A DNA stretch of 64,000 bases from Planctomyces sp. SH-PL62 (GTDB taxonomy: Bacteria > Planctomycetota > Planctomycetia > Isosphaerales > Isosphaeraceae): contig NZ_CP011273.1 in assembly GCF_001610895.1 (NCBI RefSeq), forward strand, positions 1,674,001-1,738,000. The letters are read 5' to 3'. Shown here in pieces: positions 56,842 to 64,000 of this stretch. A program made the position numbers and the translations under genes. Below the pieces are notes generated by a model. That model made no database searches. It worked only from the letters and a program-made list of their open reading frames with translations, and was not told the DNA's origin. The stretch's first letter is position 1. Each line of letters begins with the position of its first letter.

Positions 56842-57795
56842 ATGCGAGACAACCAGGATCCACCAGACAATGAGAAGTTCCCGCGAGTTCAGTTTATCGA
56901 ATACTGGCACAGCTTGGCCCAGGAGATACTAGAGGCACGCGTCAAGTCGCGGTTGATACACGCGACAACTAATATTGACGCCTCTGGAGATGAGATCGAG
57001 GAGGCCGTCAGGTCTGCGATCAGGCGAAAATTGCCATTGAGATTTCATATTGGACATGGACATATCGTCGACAACAGAGGAAACGTAAGCCCTCAGTACG
57101 ACATAATTATCTCCGACAGAGACAGCCACCCAATTCTCTTCGAAACCCAGAATGGAACGACATATTATACTTACGAGTCAGTCTACGCGATCGGAGAAAT
57201 TAAATCCACATACTACAACGCAAAAAAGGAGATACAAAAATTCTGCGACAACATTCGCGGCATGAGATCAAGACTCTGGCGCCCTCGAGTGCCGTTCCAC
57301 GATTCGCTTTCGGGCGAACGACTTAAAGCGGCTACTCGGAATACCGTAGGAATAGGCTACTACGACGTCACGGCCTTTTACGGGAACCCGCTTTTCACCT
57401 TCATGTTTTTTGTGAATGCTAACGACTTCTCACCCAGTCAAGTCGCAAGCCTATACAACTTGACACCCTTGAGCGAGCTTCCCAATGTGGTCTGTCTTCT
57501 TAGCGAGGGATTGATACTAAATACATACTATTTTAAAAGAGATGACGGCACAGCACTTCCAGTACACATTAATAGTATTCCCGAGTTTATCAACACAGCG
57601 CCATCGCCTAACGTGGGATATGCATGGTTGCTCGCGAAAATCGGGAAGGCGCCACATCGAGCTGGAGGAAACTTATCAATGTTTATGCACAATCTATTCG
57701 CTCACCTTATCAGCTGCAAGCTTTCAAAACCAAATCTTACGCACTACACATTAAACACGATGCCCGACCACGAGTATGAAGGAATCAGCGATTAG
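56842..57795 (+). CDS. DUF6602-like, PD-(D/E)xK-type putative nuclease in an A+T-rich islet
   Basis: 317 aa. Pattern of the DUF6602 family: EIEEAVRSAIRRKLPLRFHI then GHGHIVDNRGNVSPQYDIII, SDRDSHPILF and YESVYAIGEIKS. The Asp of QYDIII (residue 87), Glu119 and Lys121 of GEIKS fit a PD-(D/E)xK nuclease core; this is inference from the pattern. Composition is unlike all neighbours: 22 of 60 bases in 57181-57240 are G or C, and AGA, ATA and TTA codons are used. GGAGG lies 9-10 bases before ATG 56842. The islet spans about 56710-57800, between an oxidoreductase and a two-component operon, with no transposase. Probably acquired laterally; defence role possible but unproven. Confidence 0.75.
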   Translation: MRDNQDPPDNEKFPRVQFIEYWHSLAQEILEARVKSRLIHATTNIDASGDEIEEAVRSAIRRKLPLRFHIGHGHIVDNRGNVSPQYDIIISDRDSHPILFETQNGTTYYTYESVYAIGEIKSTYYNAKKEIQKFCDNIRGMRSRLWRPRVPFHDSLSGERLKAATRNTVGIGYYDVTAFYGNPLFTFMFFVNANDFSPSQVASLYNLTPLSELPNVVCLLSEGLILNTYYFKRDDGTALPVHINSIPEFINTAPSPNVGYAWLLAKIGKAPHRAGGNLSMFMHNLFAHLISCKLSKPNLTHYTLNTMPDHEYEGISD

Positions 57796-57809
57796 TTCAT
57801 CGCGATTCA

Positions 57810-59255
57810 ATGATGAACGGTTCCATACGTCGCCAGATCCTGATCCCGATCGTCGCGATCCAGACGGCCTCGATTGCCGCGATCACGGCGGCGGCGGTCG
57901 GGCTGGCGGCGTGGCGGAGCGAGCGGCAGAGCGTGGCGCGGTTGGCGGGGGTGATCGAGGTGCTGGAGCGGTCGACGTTCCCACTGAGTTCCCAGGTTCT
58001 GGCGCGGATGCACGGGCTTTCGGAGGCCCATTTCGTCGTCCAGGACGCGAGCGGGAGGCCGGTCGCGTCCAGCGAGGAAGAACTGGCCCGGCGCGCGCCC
58101 GACGGCCGCGCCGTCTCGGAGTTTCGGCCCAATTCGCGGTCGTGGCGGCAGTGGCCGACGCTCTCGCTCTCCGGCCGGACGTACTACGCGGCGAAGCTTC
58201 CCGCCGCCGCGTCGAGCGCCGGGCCGGGCGCGACGCTCCTGGTCCTCTATCCCGAATCGAGCTGGCGGGCCGCCCTCTGGGACGTCGCCGCCGCGCCGAT
58301 CGCGCTGGGGCTCGCCGCAATCGCGCTCACGGCGCAGGCGACCCGCTGGTTCGCCGATCGGATCGGCCGCCGGGTGAATCGCCTTCGCGGACAGGTCGCG
58401 CGGATCGCCGACGGCGATTTCCAGGAGATCGAGCCGGGTGAGGGGCGGGACGAGGTCGGCGACCTGATCCAGTCGGTCAACCAGATGAGCCGGCAGCTCC
58501 GCGACATGCGGCGCACCATCGCCCAGGCCGAGCGCACGCAGCTCCTCGCGCAGCTCGCGGCCGGCTTCGCGCACCAGCTTCGCAACACGCTCACCGGCGC
58601 CCGGCTCGGCGTCCAGCTCCACGCCAAACGCTGCGGCGCGTCGGTGAGCGACTCCAGCTTGAAGGTCGCCGTGAGGCAGCTCGAACTGGCCGAGGAGCAG
58701 GTGCGCGGGCTTTTGACGCTGGGGCGTCTCGAACAGCGGCCCGACCGCCCCTGCGATCTGGTCGCCTTGCTTCGCGACGTGGCGTCGCTCCTCGACGCCA
58801 CGAGCCGACACGCCAGGGTAAGCCTCGACCTGCGGACGCCCGACGCCCCGGTGGTCGCCAGGCTCGACGAGCCGAGCCTCCGCGCGGCGGTGCTGAATCT
58901 GACCTGGAACGCACTCGAAGCGGCCGGGCCGGGGGGCCGGGTGCGGTTCCAGTTGATTGCGGACGCGGATCCGATCATGATCGAGGTCGGCGACGACGGC
59001 CCCGGCCCGCCCCCCGAACTCGGAGCGGCGATCTTCGACCCGTTCGTGACGGGCAAGCCCGAGGGCGTGGGCCTCGGCCTGGCCCTGGCGCGACGGGTGG
59101 CCGAGTCGCATCGCGGCGGCCTGGCCTGGCGTCGCGAGGACGGCTGGACGTGGTTCCGGCTGACCCTGCCGCGCGGCGTCGCGGAGGCCGAGACCGAGCC
59201 CGAAGCCGAGACGGAGACGGACCCCGCCCATGAGCCGCGTCCTGATCGTGGATGA
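57810..59255 (+). CDS. Membrane sensor histidine kinase with HAMP domain
   Basis: 481 aa from ATG 57810 (57813 also possible). Two membrane helices (LIPIVAIQTASIAAITAAAV near 11-30 and APIALGLAAIALTAQA near 162-177) flank a periplasmic sensor region; HAMP at about 178-230 (VNRLRGQVARIADGDFQEI). H-box Ala-Gly-Phe-Ala-His-Gln with His255, then HATPase: LNLTWNALEAA, GDDGPGPP, GVGLGLALARR. Starts 14 bases after the A+T-rich gene's stop, so its native promoter may have been replaced. Overlaps the regulator by 26 bases. Confidence 0.92.
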   Translation: MMNGSIRRQILIPIVAIQTASIAAITAAAVGLAAWRSERQSVARLAGVIEVLERSTFPLSSQVLARMHGLSEAHFVVQDASGRPVASSEEELARRAPDGRAVSEFRPNSRSWRQWPTLSLSGRTYYAAKLPAAASSAGPGATLLVLYPESSWRAALWDVAAAPIALGLAAIALTAQATRWFADRIGRRVNRLRGQVARIADGDFQEIEPGEGRDEVGDLIQSVNQMSRQLRDMRRTIAQAERTQLLAQLAAGFAHQLRNTLTGARLGVQLHAKRCGASVSDSSLKVAVRQLELAEEQVRGLLTLGRLEQRPDRPCDLVALLRDVASLLDATSRHARVSLDLRTPDAPVVARLDEPSLRAAVLNLTWNALEAAGPGGRVRFQLIADADPIMIEVGDDGPGPPPELGAAIFDPFVTGKPEGVGLGLALARRVAESHRGGLAWRREDGWTWFRLTLPRGVAEAETEPEAETETDPAHEPRPDRG

Positions 59256-60627
59256 CGAGGCCAGCATCTGCTGGGCGTTCGGCGAGTACCTGGGCGACCT
59301 CGGCCATGAGGTCGCCGTCGCCTCGACCGCCGAGGAGGGGCTCGAAGCCGCGCGCCAGGGTCCGTTCGACGCGGTGGTCCTCGACGTCCGCCTGCCGGGG
59401 CTGGACGGCCTCTCGGCGATGTCCGCGTTCCGCGACCGCCTGGGCGCGGCCCCCATCGTGATCATCACCGCCTTCGGCAGCCTGGATACCGCCGTCCGGG
59501 CGATGGAGGCCGGGGCGTTCGACTATCTCGTCAAGCCCTTCGATCTCGATCAGGCCGGCGCGGTCGTCCAGCGGGCGCTGGAGTCTGGCGGGGCCGCGAT
59601 CGGCGGGGCGAAGGGGGGCCACGTCGGACCCGGCCCCGGGCTGGTCGGCTCGTCGCCGCCGATGCAGGCCCTGTTCAAGCAGATCGCCCTGGTCGCCGCG
59701 ACCGACGTCCCGGTCCTCATCACCGGCGAGAGCGGCACGGGCAAGGAACTCGTCGCCCGCGCGATCCACCAGAACAGCCCGCGACGCTCCCGCACCTTCC
59801 TCCCCGTCTGCCTCGCCGCGCTCAGCCCGGGACTCGTCGAGGGCGAGCTGTTCGGCCACATGCGGGGCTCGTTCACCGGCGCGAGCCAGGACCGCAAGGG
59901 GCTGCTGGAGCTGGCCGCCGGCGGCACCGTGCTGCTGGACGAGATCGGCGACGTCCCGCTGGGCATGCAGGTCAAGCTCCTGCGGGCGATCGAGCACCGC
60001 GAGGTCGCCCCCGTCGGCGACGCCCGGCCGCGTCCCATCGACGTGCGTTTCCTCGCCGCCACCAACCGCCCGCTCCCCAGACTCATGGCCGACGGGTTGT
60101 TCCGCGAGGACCTGTTCTTCCGCCTCAGCGTCTTCCCCATCCACATCCCTCCCCTGCGGGATCGGCTCGGCGACGTCCCCGAACTGGCCAGATTCTTCCT
60201 GAAACAGGTCGACCCGCACCAGGACGGGGCCGCCGCCCTCCGGGACGACACGCTCGCCGAGTTGGTGCGGCGGCCCTGGGTGGGGAACGTCCGCGAGCTG
60301 CGAAACGCCATCGAGCGCGCGGCGATCGTCGCGAGGGGGGGGCCGATCCTCCCGGAGCACCTCCCCGCCGCCATCGCCTCGCCGGGACCCGACGGGGCCG
60401 GGGGCGACGGCCTCGACGCCTCCATCGCCCGCTGGACCGAGGCGGCCCTCGACGCCGCGCCCGACGAGTCGGACTCCCTCTACGACCGTTTCCTCGCCCA
60501 GGTCGAGCCCCCCATGCTCCGGGCCGTCCTCCGCCGCGAGTCGAACAACAAGGCCCTCGCCTCGCAGCGGATCGGGATCCATCGGTCCACGCTCCGCCAG
60601 AAGCTCCGCAAGTACGGACTGGAATGA
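59230..60627 (+). CDS. NtrC-type response regulator with GSFTGA in place of GAFTGA
   Basis: 465 aa. Receiver: DDE at 8-10, Asp52 phosphoacceptor in VVLDVRLPG, ITAFGS, VKPFD. AAA+: Walker [11 protein letters not shown] near 165-174, the sigma-54 contact loop GSFTGA at 213-218 in place of the usual GAFTGA, Walker B VLLDEIGDVP, and FLAATNRPLP. C-terminal Fis-like HTH (KALASQRIGIHRSTLRQKLR). Co-translated with the upstream kinase, and its stop overlaps the SGNH start (ATGA). Confidence 0.93.
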   Translation: MSRVLIVDDEASICWAFGEYLGDLGHEVAVASTAEEGLEAARQGPFDAVVLDVRLPGLDGLSAMSAFRDRLGAAPIVIITAFGSLDTAVRAMEAGAFDYLVKPFDLDQAGAVVQRALESGGAAIGGAKGGHVGPGPGLVGSSPPMQALFKQIALVAATDVPVLITGESGTGKELVARAIHQNSPRRSRTFLPVCLAALSPGLVEGELFGHMRGSFTGASQDRKGLLELAAGGTVLLDEIGDVPLGMQVKLLRAIEHREVAPVGDARPRPIDVRFLAATNRPLPRLMADGLFREDLFFRLSVFPIHIPPLRDRLGDVPELARFFLKQVDPHQDGAAALRDDTLAELVRRPWVGNVRELRNAIERAAIVARGGPILPEHLPAAIASPGPDGAGGDGLDASIARWTEAALDAAPDESDSLYDRFLAQVEPPMLRAVLRRESNNKALASQRIGIHRSTLRQKLRKYGLE

Positions 60628-62483
60628 CCCCGCCACCGCCCGAGGATCTGATGGACCCGACCGCTCGCGAGGCCGACGCCGCCCCCAAGCTGATCTCCCG
60701 CCGGGCGCTCCTGACTCTCGCGATCCTGACGCCGGTCCTCGCGGGCCTGGTTCTGGCGGGGATTTACGGCGCCTTCTACGTCGTCGACCGCACCCCGAAA
60801 TGGGTCTACTGGGCGATCGGGCTACGCTTCCTCCAGGGGGTCGACGTCGCTTACGGGATCGCGGTCGTCGGGGCGGTCGGCGGCCTCGGCTGGGTTTTGG
60901 TGCGGGCGCGAGCCGTGGGGAGCGGAGCGCCGAGGCGGGCCGTGATGTTCCGCGTCGCACTCCTTTGCGGCACGACCCTGGCGGGGGTCCTGGTGCTTGA
61001 AGCGGCGTCGGCGGTGATCCTCGTGAGGCAACGGCGAGAGTCGGTCCTCCCCGCCGGCGGATGGACCGCGGCCCTCAACGAAGCGGCGGTGGCGAGGAAG
61101 CTGCCGAACACCGTCGACGAGGTGGAATTGCCCACGACCTTCCCGGAACAGGACGACCGGGTGAGCATCGCCGTCGTCGGCGAGTCGAGCGCGGCGGGCG
61201 TCCCCTACACGAACTGGCTGTCGATCGGCTCCGTGGTCGCCTGGGGCCTGGAGCGCGCGATCCCCGGTCGGACGTTCCGGCACGAGGTGATGGCCCGGTC
61301 CGGGGACACGCTGGAGCGGCAGCACAGGCACCTCGCGGACCTCCACCACCGGCCGGACGTCCTGATCGTCTACTGCGGACACAACGAGTTCTCGGCGCGG
61401 ATTCCGCTCTCGCGCGACCGGACCTATTACAACGACGACGAGAAGCCGGCCAGGGCGGCCGTGCTCGCGGAGAAGGCCGTCGCCTGGTCCTTCCTCCACG
61501 CGCTGGTGCAGCGGAACATCCAAAAATGCCGGATCGCGATCCCGCCCCCGGACAACGGACATCGCGACCTCGTCGACGCCCCGGCCTATTCTCCCGAAGA
61601 GTATGATCTCGTCCTGAACGACTTTCGCAACCGGCTCGAAGCCATCGCCACTTATGCGGAGAAGCTCGGCGCGATCCTCGTCCTGGTGTCCCCGCCGGGG
61701 AACGATTCCGGCTACGATCCCAATCGGTCGTTCCTCCCGCCCGAGACGCCGAGGGCCGAGCGGCGGGCGATCGCGAGCGAGTTCCTCTCCGCGAAGGGGC
61801 TCGAGACGTCCGACCCCTCGGCGTCCGTCGCGGCCTATCGCGACCTCCTGGAGCGCGCGCCGGGCTTCGCGGCGGCTCGCTGGCGGCTCTCCCGGTTGCT
61901 GGCGGATCGCGGCGACAAGGCCGAGGCGTACGAGCAGGCCGTCGCCGCTCGCGACCTCGACGGCTACCCCCAGCGCTGCCTGACCGAATTCCAGGACGCC
62001 TATCGCGAGACGGCCCGGCGGCACGACGCGATCCTCGTGGACGGCCAGGCTTACTTCCACGCCCTCAGCCCCGACGGCCTCCTCGACGAGCGGCTGTTCC
62101 ACGACGCGATGCACCCCTCGTACCGGGGGCACCTTGCGCTGGCGCAGGCCGTGCTCCGCGGCCTCCACGCCCGCCGTGCCTTCGGCTGGGCGGCCGACGC
62201 CCCCGCACCGGTCGTCGACCCGGTCGAGGCCGCCCAGCACTTCAAGATCGACGCGGAGGCGTGGCGCTATCTCTGCCTCTGGGGGATGATGTCGTATGAG
62301 ATCACCGGCCCGGCCTCCTACGACCCGACCGTCCGTCTCCTGATGCAGGAGACCTTCGCCCGCGCCGCCGCCTCCATCAAGAAGGGCGTCCCCGCCGCCG
62401 ACGTCGGCCTCCCCAACATCGGCCGCATGGAGCCGATCCCGCTGGTCCCGTTCGGCGGTCCGTCCGCCGAAGCGACTCCCTGA
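60624..62483 (+). CDS. Membrane-anchored SGNH/GDSL hydrolase with TPR-like insert
   Basis: 619 aa. Three N-terminal membrane segments (LLTLAILTPVLAGLVLAGIYG, AYGIAVVGAVGGLGWVLV, FRVALLCGTTLAGVLVLEA) lead to an SGNH domain: IAVVGESSAAGVPY (Ser), CGHNEFSA (Asn), and the Asp-His block HDAMHPSYRGHLAL. A short TPR-like stretch (ERAPGFAAARWRLSRLLADR, EAYEQAVAARDL) sits between Asn and Asp-His blocks. Third gene of the kinase-regulator operon, so a sugar or lipid acyl-modifying activity seems under the control of that two-component pair. Confidence 0.85.
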   Translation: MTPPPPEDLMDPTAREADAAPKLISRRALLTLAILTPVLAGLVLAGIYGAFYVVDRTPKWVYWAIGLRFLQGVDVAYGIAVVGAVGGLGWVLVRARAVGSGAPRRAVMFRVALLCGTTLAGVLVLEAASAVILVRQRRESVLPAGGWTAALNEAAVARKLPNTVDEVELPTTFPEQDDRVSIAVVGESSAAGVPYTNWLSIGSVVAWGLERAIPGRTFRHEVMARSGDTLERQHRHLADLHHRPDVLIVYCGHNEFSARIPLSRDRTYYNDDEKPARAAVLAEKAVAWSFLHALVQRNIQKCRIAIPPPDNGHRDLVDAPAYSPEEYDLVLNDFRNRLEAIATYAEKLGAILVLVSPPGNDSGYDPNRSFLPPETPRAERRAIASEFLSAKGLETSDPSASVAAYRDLLERAPGFAAARWRLSRLLADRGDKAEAYEQAVAARDLDGYPQRCLTEFQDAYRETARRHDAILVDGQAYFHALSPDGLLDERLFHDAMHPSYRGHLALAQAVLRGLHARRAFGWAADAPAPVVDPVEAAQHFKIDAEAWRYLCLWGMMSYEITGPASYDPTVRLLMQETFARAAASIKKGVPAADVGLPNIGRMEPIPLVPFGGPSAEATP

Positions 62484-62757
62484 GAGTCTGTCCCGAACGT
62501 GTGCCGCGGCCCGATCGCCGTCCTTCCCCCCCTGGCCGGGGGAAGGTGGCCCGAAGGGCCGGATGGGGGGGGACGAGCGACTTGCCGCTCGGAGTTCCAG
62601 GGGCCGTCCCGGGGCCGTCGGCCCGGGCGGGAGGCCCCGAAATCCGAAACTCGGCCGCGGGCGTCCCCCCCTCATCTGACGCCTTCGGCGTCTGTCTTCC
62701 CCCGCCGGGGGGGAGGACCGTTCCAGCTCGCCTTTCGCCCTGATGGGACAGGCTCTG
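62482..62757. mobile_element. MITE-like palindromic element with terminal inverted repeats
   Basis: Left end GAGAGTCTGTCCC (62482-62494) and the reverse complement of GGGACAGGCTCTG (62745-62757) match at 11 of 13 bases. Inside are mirrored arms: left CCTTCCCCC-GGGGGAAGG (62522-62546) then GGCCC-GAA-GGGCC (62548-62560) and a G-run; right a C-run, GACGCC-TTC-GGCGTC (62678-62692), then CTTCCCCC-GGGGG. No coding frame. It looks like a non-autonomous element inserted at the SGNH stop codon. No transposase or certain target duplication was identified. Confidence 0.55.
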
Positions 62758-62899
62758 AGCTTCTCCCTCGCGCATCCTGGTGCATCATCCAGATAGGGAG
62801 CGTTGCGCCCGGTGGGTCCACCCTCCGTCCGGTCCGCCGCAAAGGACGGCCGTCGACCACGACCTAGCGACCCGACGGCCCCACGCCGCGACATCGCGA

Positions 62900-63030
62900 G
62901 AACCGCCGATCGAAGCCAATTCCGGACCCAGAAATCCCATTCCTAAATTATTTCCAGCAAGCAATTTACGTCCGATTGGCTTGATTCCTGGTGCGAACGA
63001 GCGAAGCCAATCGAAGCCAAATTCCGCGGG
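62900..63030. repeat. Dispersed intergenic hairpin repeat, copy 2
   Basis: CGATTGGCTT (62973-62982) and AAGCCAATCG (63004-63013) form a perfect 10-bp inverted repeat. CGAAGCCAATTCCG near 62912 and CGAAGCCAAATTCCG near 63012 are direct near-repeats. The A+T content is high. Same words and layout as at 6962-7006, so this is a family of dispersed repeats. No gene is seen between the MITE-like element and 63046. Confidence 0.65.
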
Positions 63031-63045
63031 GTTATCGGTGGGGCG

Positions 63046-64000
63046 TCAGATCGGCACGACGACGGTGCCGCTCAGGCGATCGTGGGGGCCTCGGCTGGGG
63101 AAGAGGAGGGCGATGACCAGATAGATCGCCATCAGCAAGAGCCCCGCGAGCCAGACCGACCAGGCGGTCACGACCGATTCGGGGGAGACGTGCTGCACCC
63201 ACTGCGAGCTCGCCATGAGGGCCGACGGGATCGCCCAGACCAGGAAGGCGCGCAGTCCGCACGCCAGCCGGCCGGCGGCGCGGCCGTCCCGGCCGATCAG
63301 GGCCAGTCCCGCGAGCGGATAGCTGAGCCCCCCTCGCAGGACCATCGCGCCGAGCGTCCAGGCGATTGGGACGGCGGTCAGCACCGCCAGGTCATACGGG
63401 ATCAGGTTGGGCTCGAAGTCCGGGCAGGTCAACACCATCAGCACCAGCAGGCCCGGCGACAGGAAGAAGGTCTGGATGAGGAGCTGCAGGGCCCTCCTTC
63501 CGGTGCTGACCTCGGTGGGGCGTTCCGCCGCGGCGATCAGGTCGGCCCGAAGGTCGGCGAGCCGGGCGTACGGGGACCGATGGCCGGTCAAACGGTCGAG
63601 GAGCACCCCGGCGCGCTCGGGAACGGCCGCGCAGATCCTCCCGCTCGATCCGGCGTGGCGCCGGTTCCGGCCCCCGAGCGGGAGCCGGCGGGGCGTCCGG
63701 TCCTCACCGGTCGCGAGCCTCGCGACGTCCCTCAGGAAGACGAAGGCCCGGGCCTCCTCGGGGTCTTGAGAGCCGACCCCGGAGTCGGTCGGCGGGGGGG
63801 GGGGAGGGGGAGGCGGCTCGTCGTCCGGCTCGCCCCAGGCCAGGGGGTCGACGAGTTGGGCGCGGCCGTCGTCGTCGACCCAGACGAGGTCGACCGAGAG
63901 CCTGGAGGGAAAGGTGCCGTCGAGCCGCGCAGCCTCGAGCTCCTCGGCGAGATCGGTCAGGAGCGGCAGGACGTCGGCCCAGGGGAGCCCGCCCGATGCG
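63046..64000 (-). CDS. C-terminal part of probable kinase-RDD membrane protein (5' partial)
   Basis: 318 codons in the window; the minus frame stays open to base 64000, far beyond the GTG at 63606, so the gene continues outside. The upstream part, read from 64000, shows WADVLPLLTDLAEELEAARL and LVWVDDDGRAQLVDPL, resembling the end of planctomycete ABC1- or Ser/Thr-kinase-like domains. A proline-rich linker of eight Pro, coded by a G run of 11 and following G-rich DNA (63794-63813), is next. The C-terminal region has about four membrane segments and GGLSYPLAGLALIGRDGRAAGRL with GPHDRLSGTVVV, an RDD-like pattern. The kinase part is an inference. Confidence 0.65.
   Translation of the reverse strand, partial: ASGGLPWADVLPLLTDLAEELEAARLDGTFPSRLSVDLVWVDDDGRAQLVDPLAWGEPDDEPPPPPPPPPTDSGVGSQDPEEARAFVFLRDVARLATGEDRTPRRLPLGGRNRRHAGSSGRICAAVPERAGVLLDRLTGHRSPYARLADLRADLIAAAERPTEVSTGRRALQLLIQTFFLSPGLLVLMVLTCPDFEPNLIPYDLAVLTAVPIAWTLGAMVLRGGLSYPLAGLALIGRDGRAAGRLACGLRAFLVWAIPSALMASSQWVQHVSPESVVTAWSVWLAGLLLMAIYLVIALLFPSRGPHDRLSGTVVVPI

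Overview
The window is very GC-rich DNA from a planctomycete, most likely of the family Isosphaeraceae (Paludisphaera/Singulisphaera-like). The family call is an inference. It rests on a PEP-CTERM protein, SGNH/GxDLY esterases, several Gfo/Idh/MocA oxidoreductases, an ECF-like sigma factor of planctomycete type, a planctomycete-type 'YWHGI..RREP' protein, a probable kinase-RDD fusion, and intergenic ATTGGCT/AGCCAAT hairpins. Almost every track line on the opposite strand is a GC-rich shadow; about 51 real protein genes and one tRNA gene remain. No rRNA, CRISPR array, transposase or prophage was seen.

Layout. 1-4368: MacAB/DevBCA-type exporter (adaptor cut by the window edge, ATPase, two FtsX-like permeases). 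4377-6645: MBL hydrolase, GT39-like membrane glycosyltransferase, tRNA-Ser(GCT). 6646-7329: non-coding, with a dispersed hairpin repeat. 7330-10978: ArsB/NhaD-type anion transporter, MFS transporter, heptose epimerase. 10962-16168 (minus): mutarotase, Na+/solute symporter, small two-TM protein and secreted GH13 amylase, which together read as a sugar-use operon. 16334-21246: PEP-CTERM protein, RNase Z-like MBL, PfkB-like protein, exported STN-like protein, PdxA. 21664-28218: radical SAM protein, Uma2 nuclease, and two large membrane proteins. 28417-31377: rpsO and pnp; pnp carries an apparent one-base deletion. 31510-35789: soluble histidine kinase and NtrC-type regulator separated by a pyruvyltransferase-like and a GT25 gene. 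35786-39228 (minus): HD protein, acetyl-CoA synthetase, planctomycete hypothetical. 39254-45068: rseP with three PDZ domains overlapping dxr, a group 2/3 sigma factor with a clear terminator, a possible 97-aa gene, and an ECF-like sigma factor. 45091-50109: GxDLY/SGNH esterase, then a tight GT2-DUF362-GT4 operon behind a good sigma-70 promoter. 50158-55465: metallophosphoesterase, helical hypothetical, secreted alpha/beta hydrolase, lone ABC ATPase, Gfo/Idh oxidoreductase. 55588-56709: second Gfo/Idh oxidoreductase. 56710-57800: an A+T-rich islet with one DUF6602-like, PD-(D/E)xK-type gene. 57810-62483: overlapping HAMP kinase, NtrC-type regulator and membrane SGNH operon. 62482-63030: MITE-like palindromic element and a second copy of the dispersed hairpin. 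63046-64000: C-terminal part of a probable kinase-RDD membrane protein running off the window.

Themes are envelope and polysaccharide work (glycosyltransferases, SGNH acyl-modifiers, exporter, heptose epimerase, RseP) and bacterial enhancer-binding-protein regulation. The strongest candidates for something unusual are the A+T-rich DUF6602 gene, the MITE-like element, the pnp frameshift, and changed motifs in otherwise familiar enzymes (PfkB-like GAGD to RAGE, GH13 region I, GAFTGA to GSFTGA).
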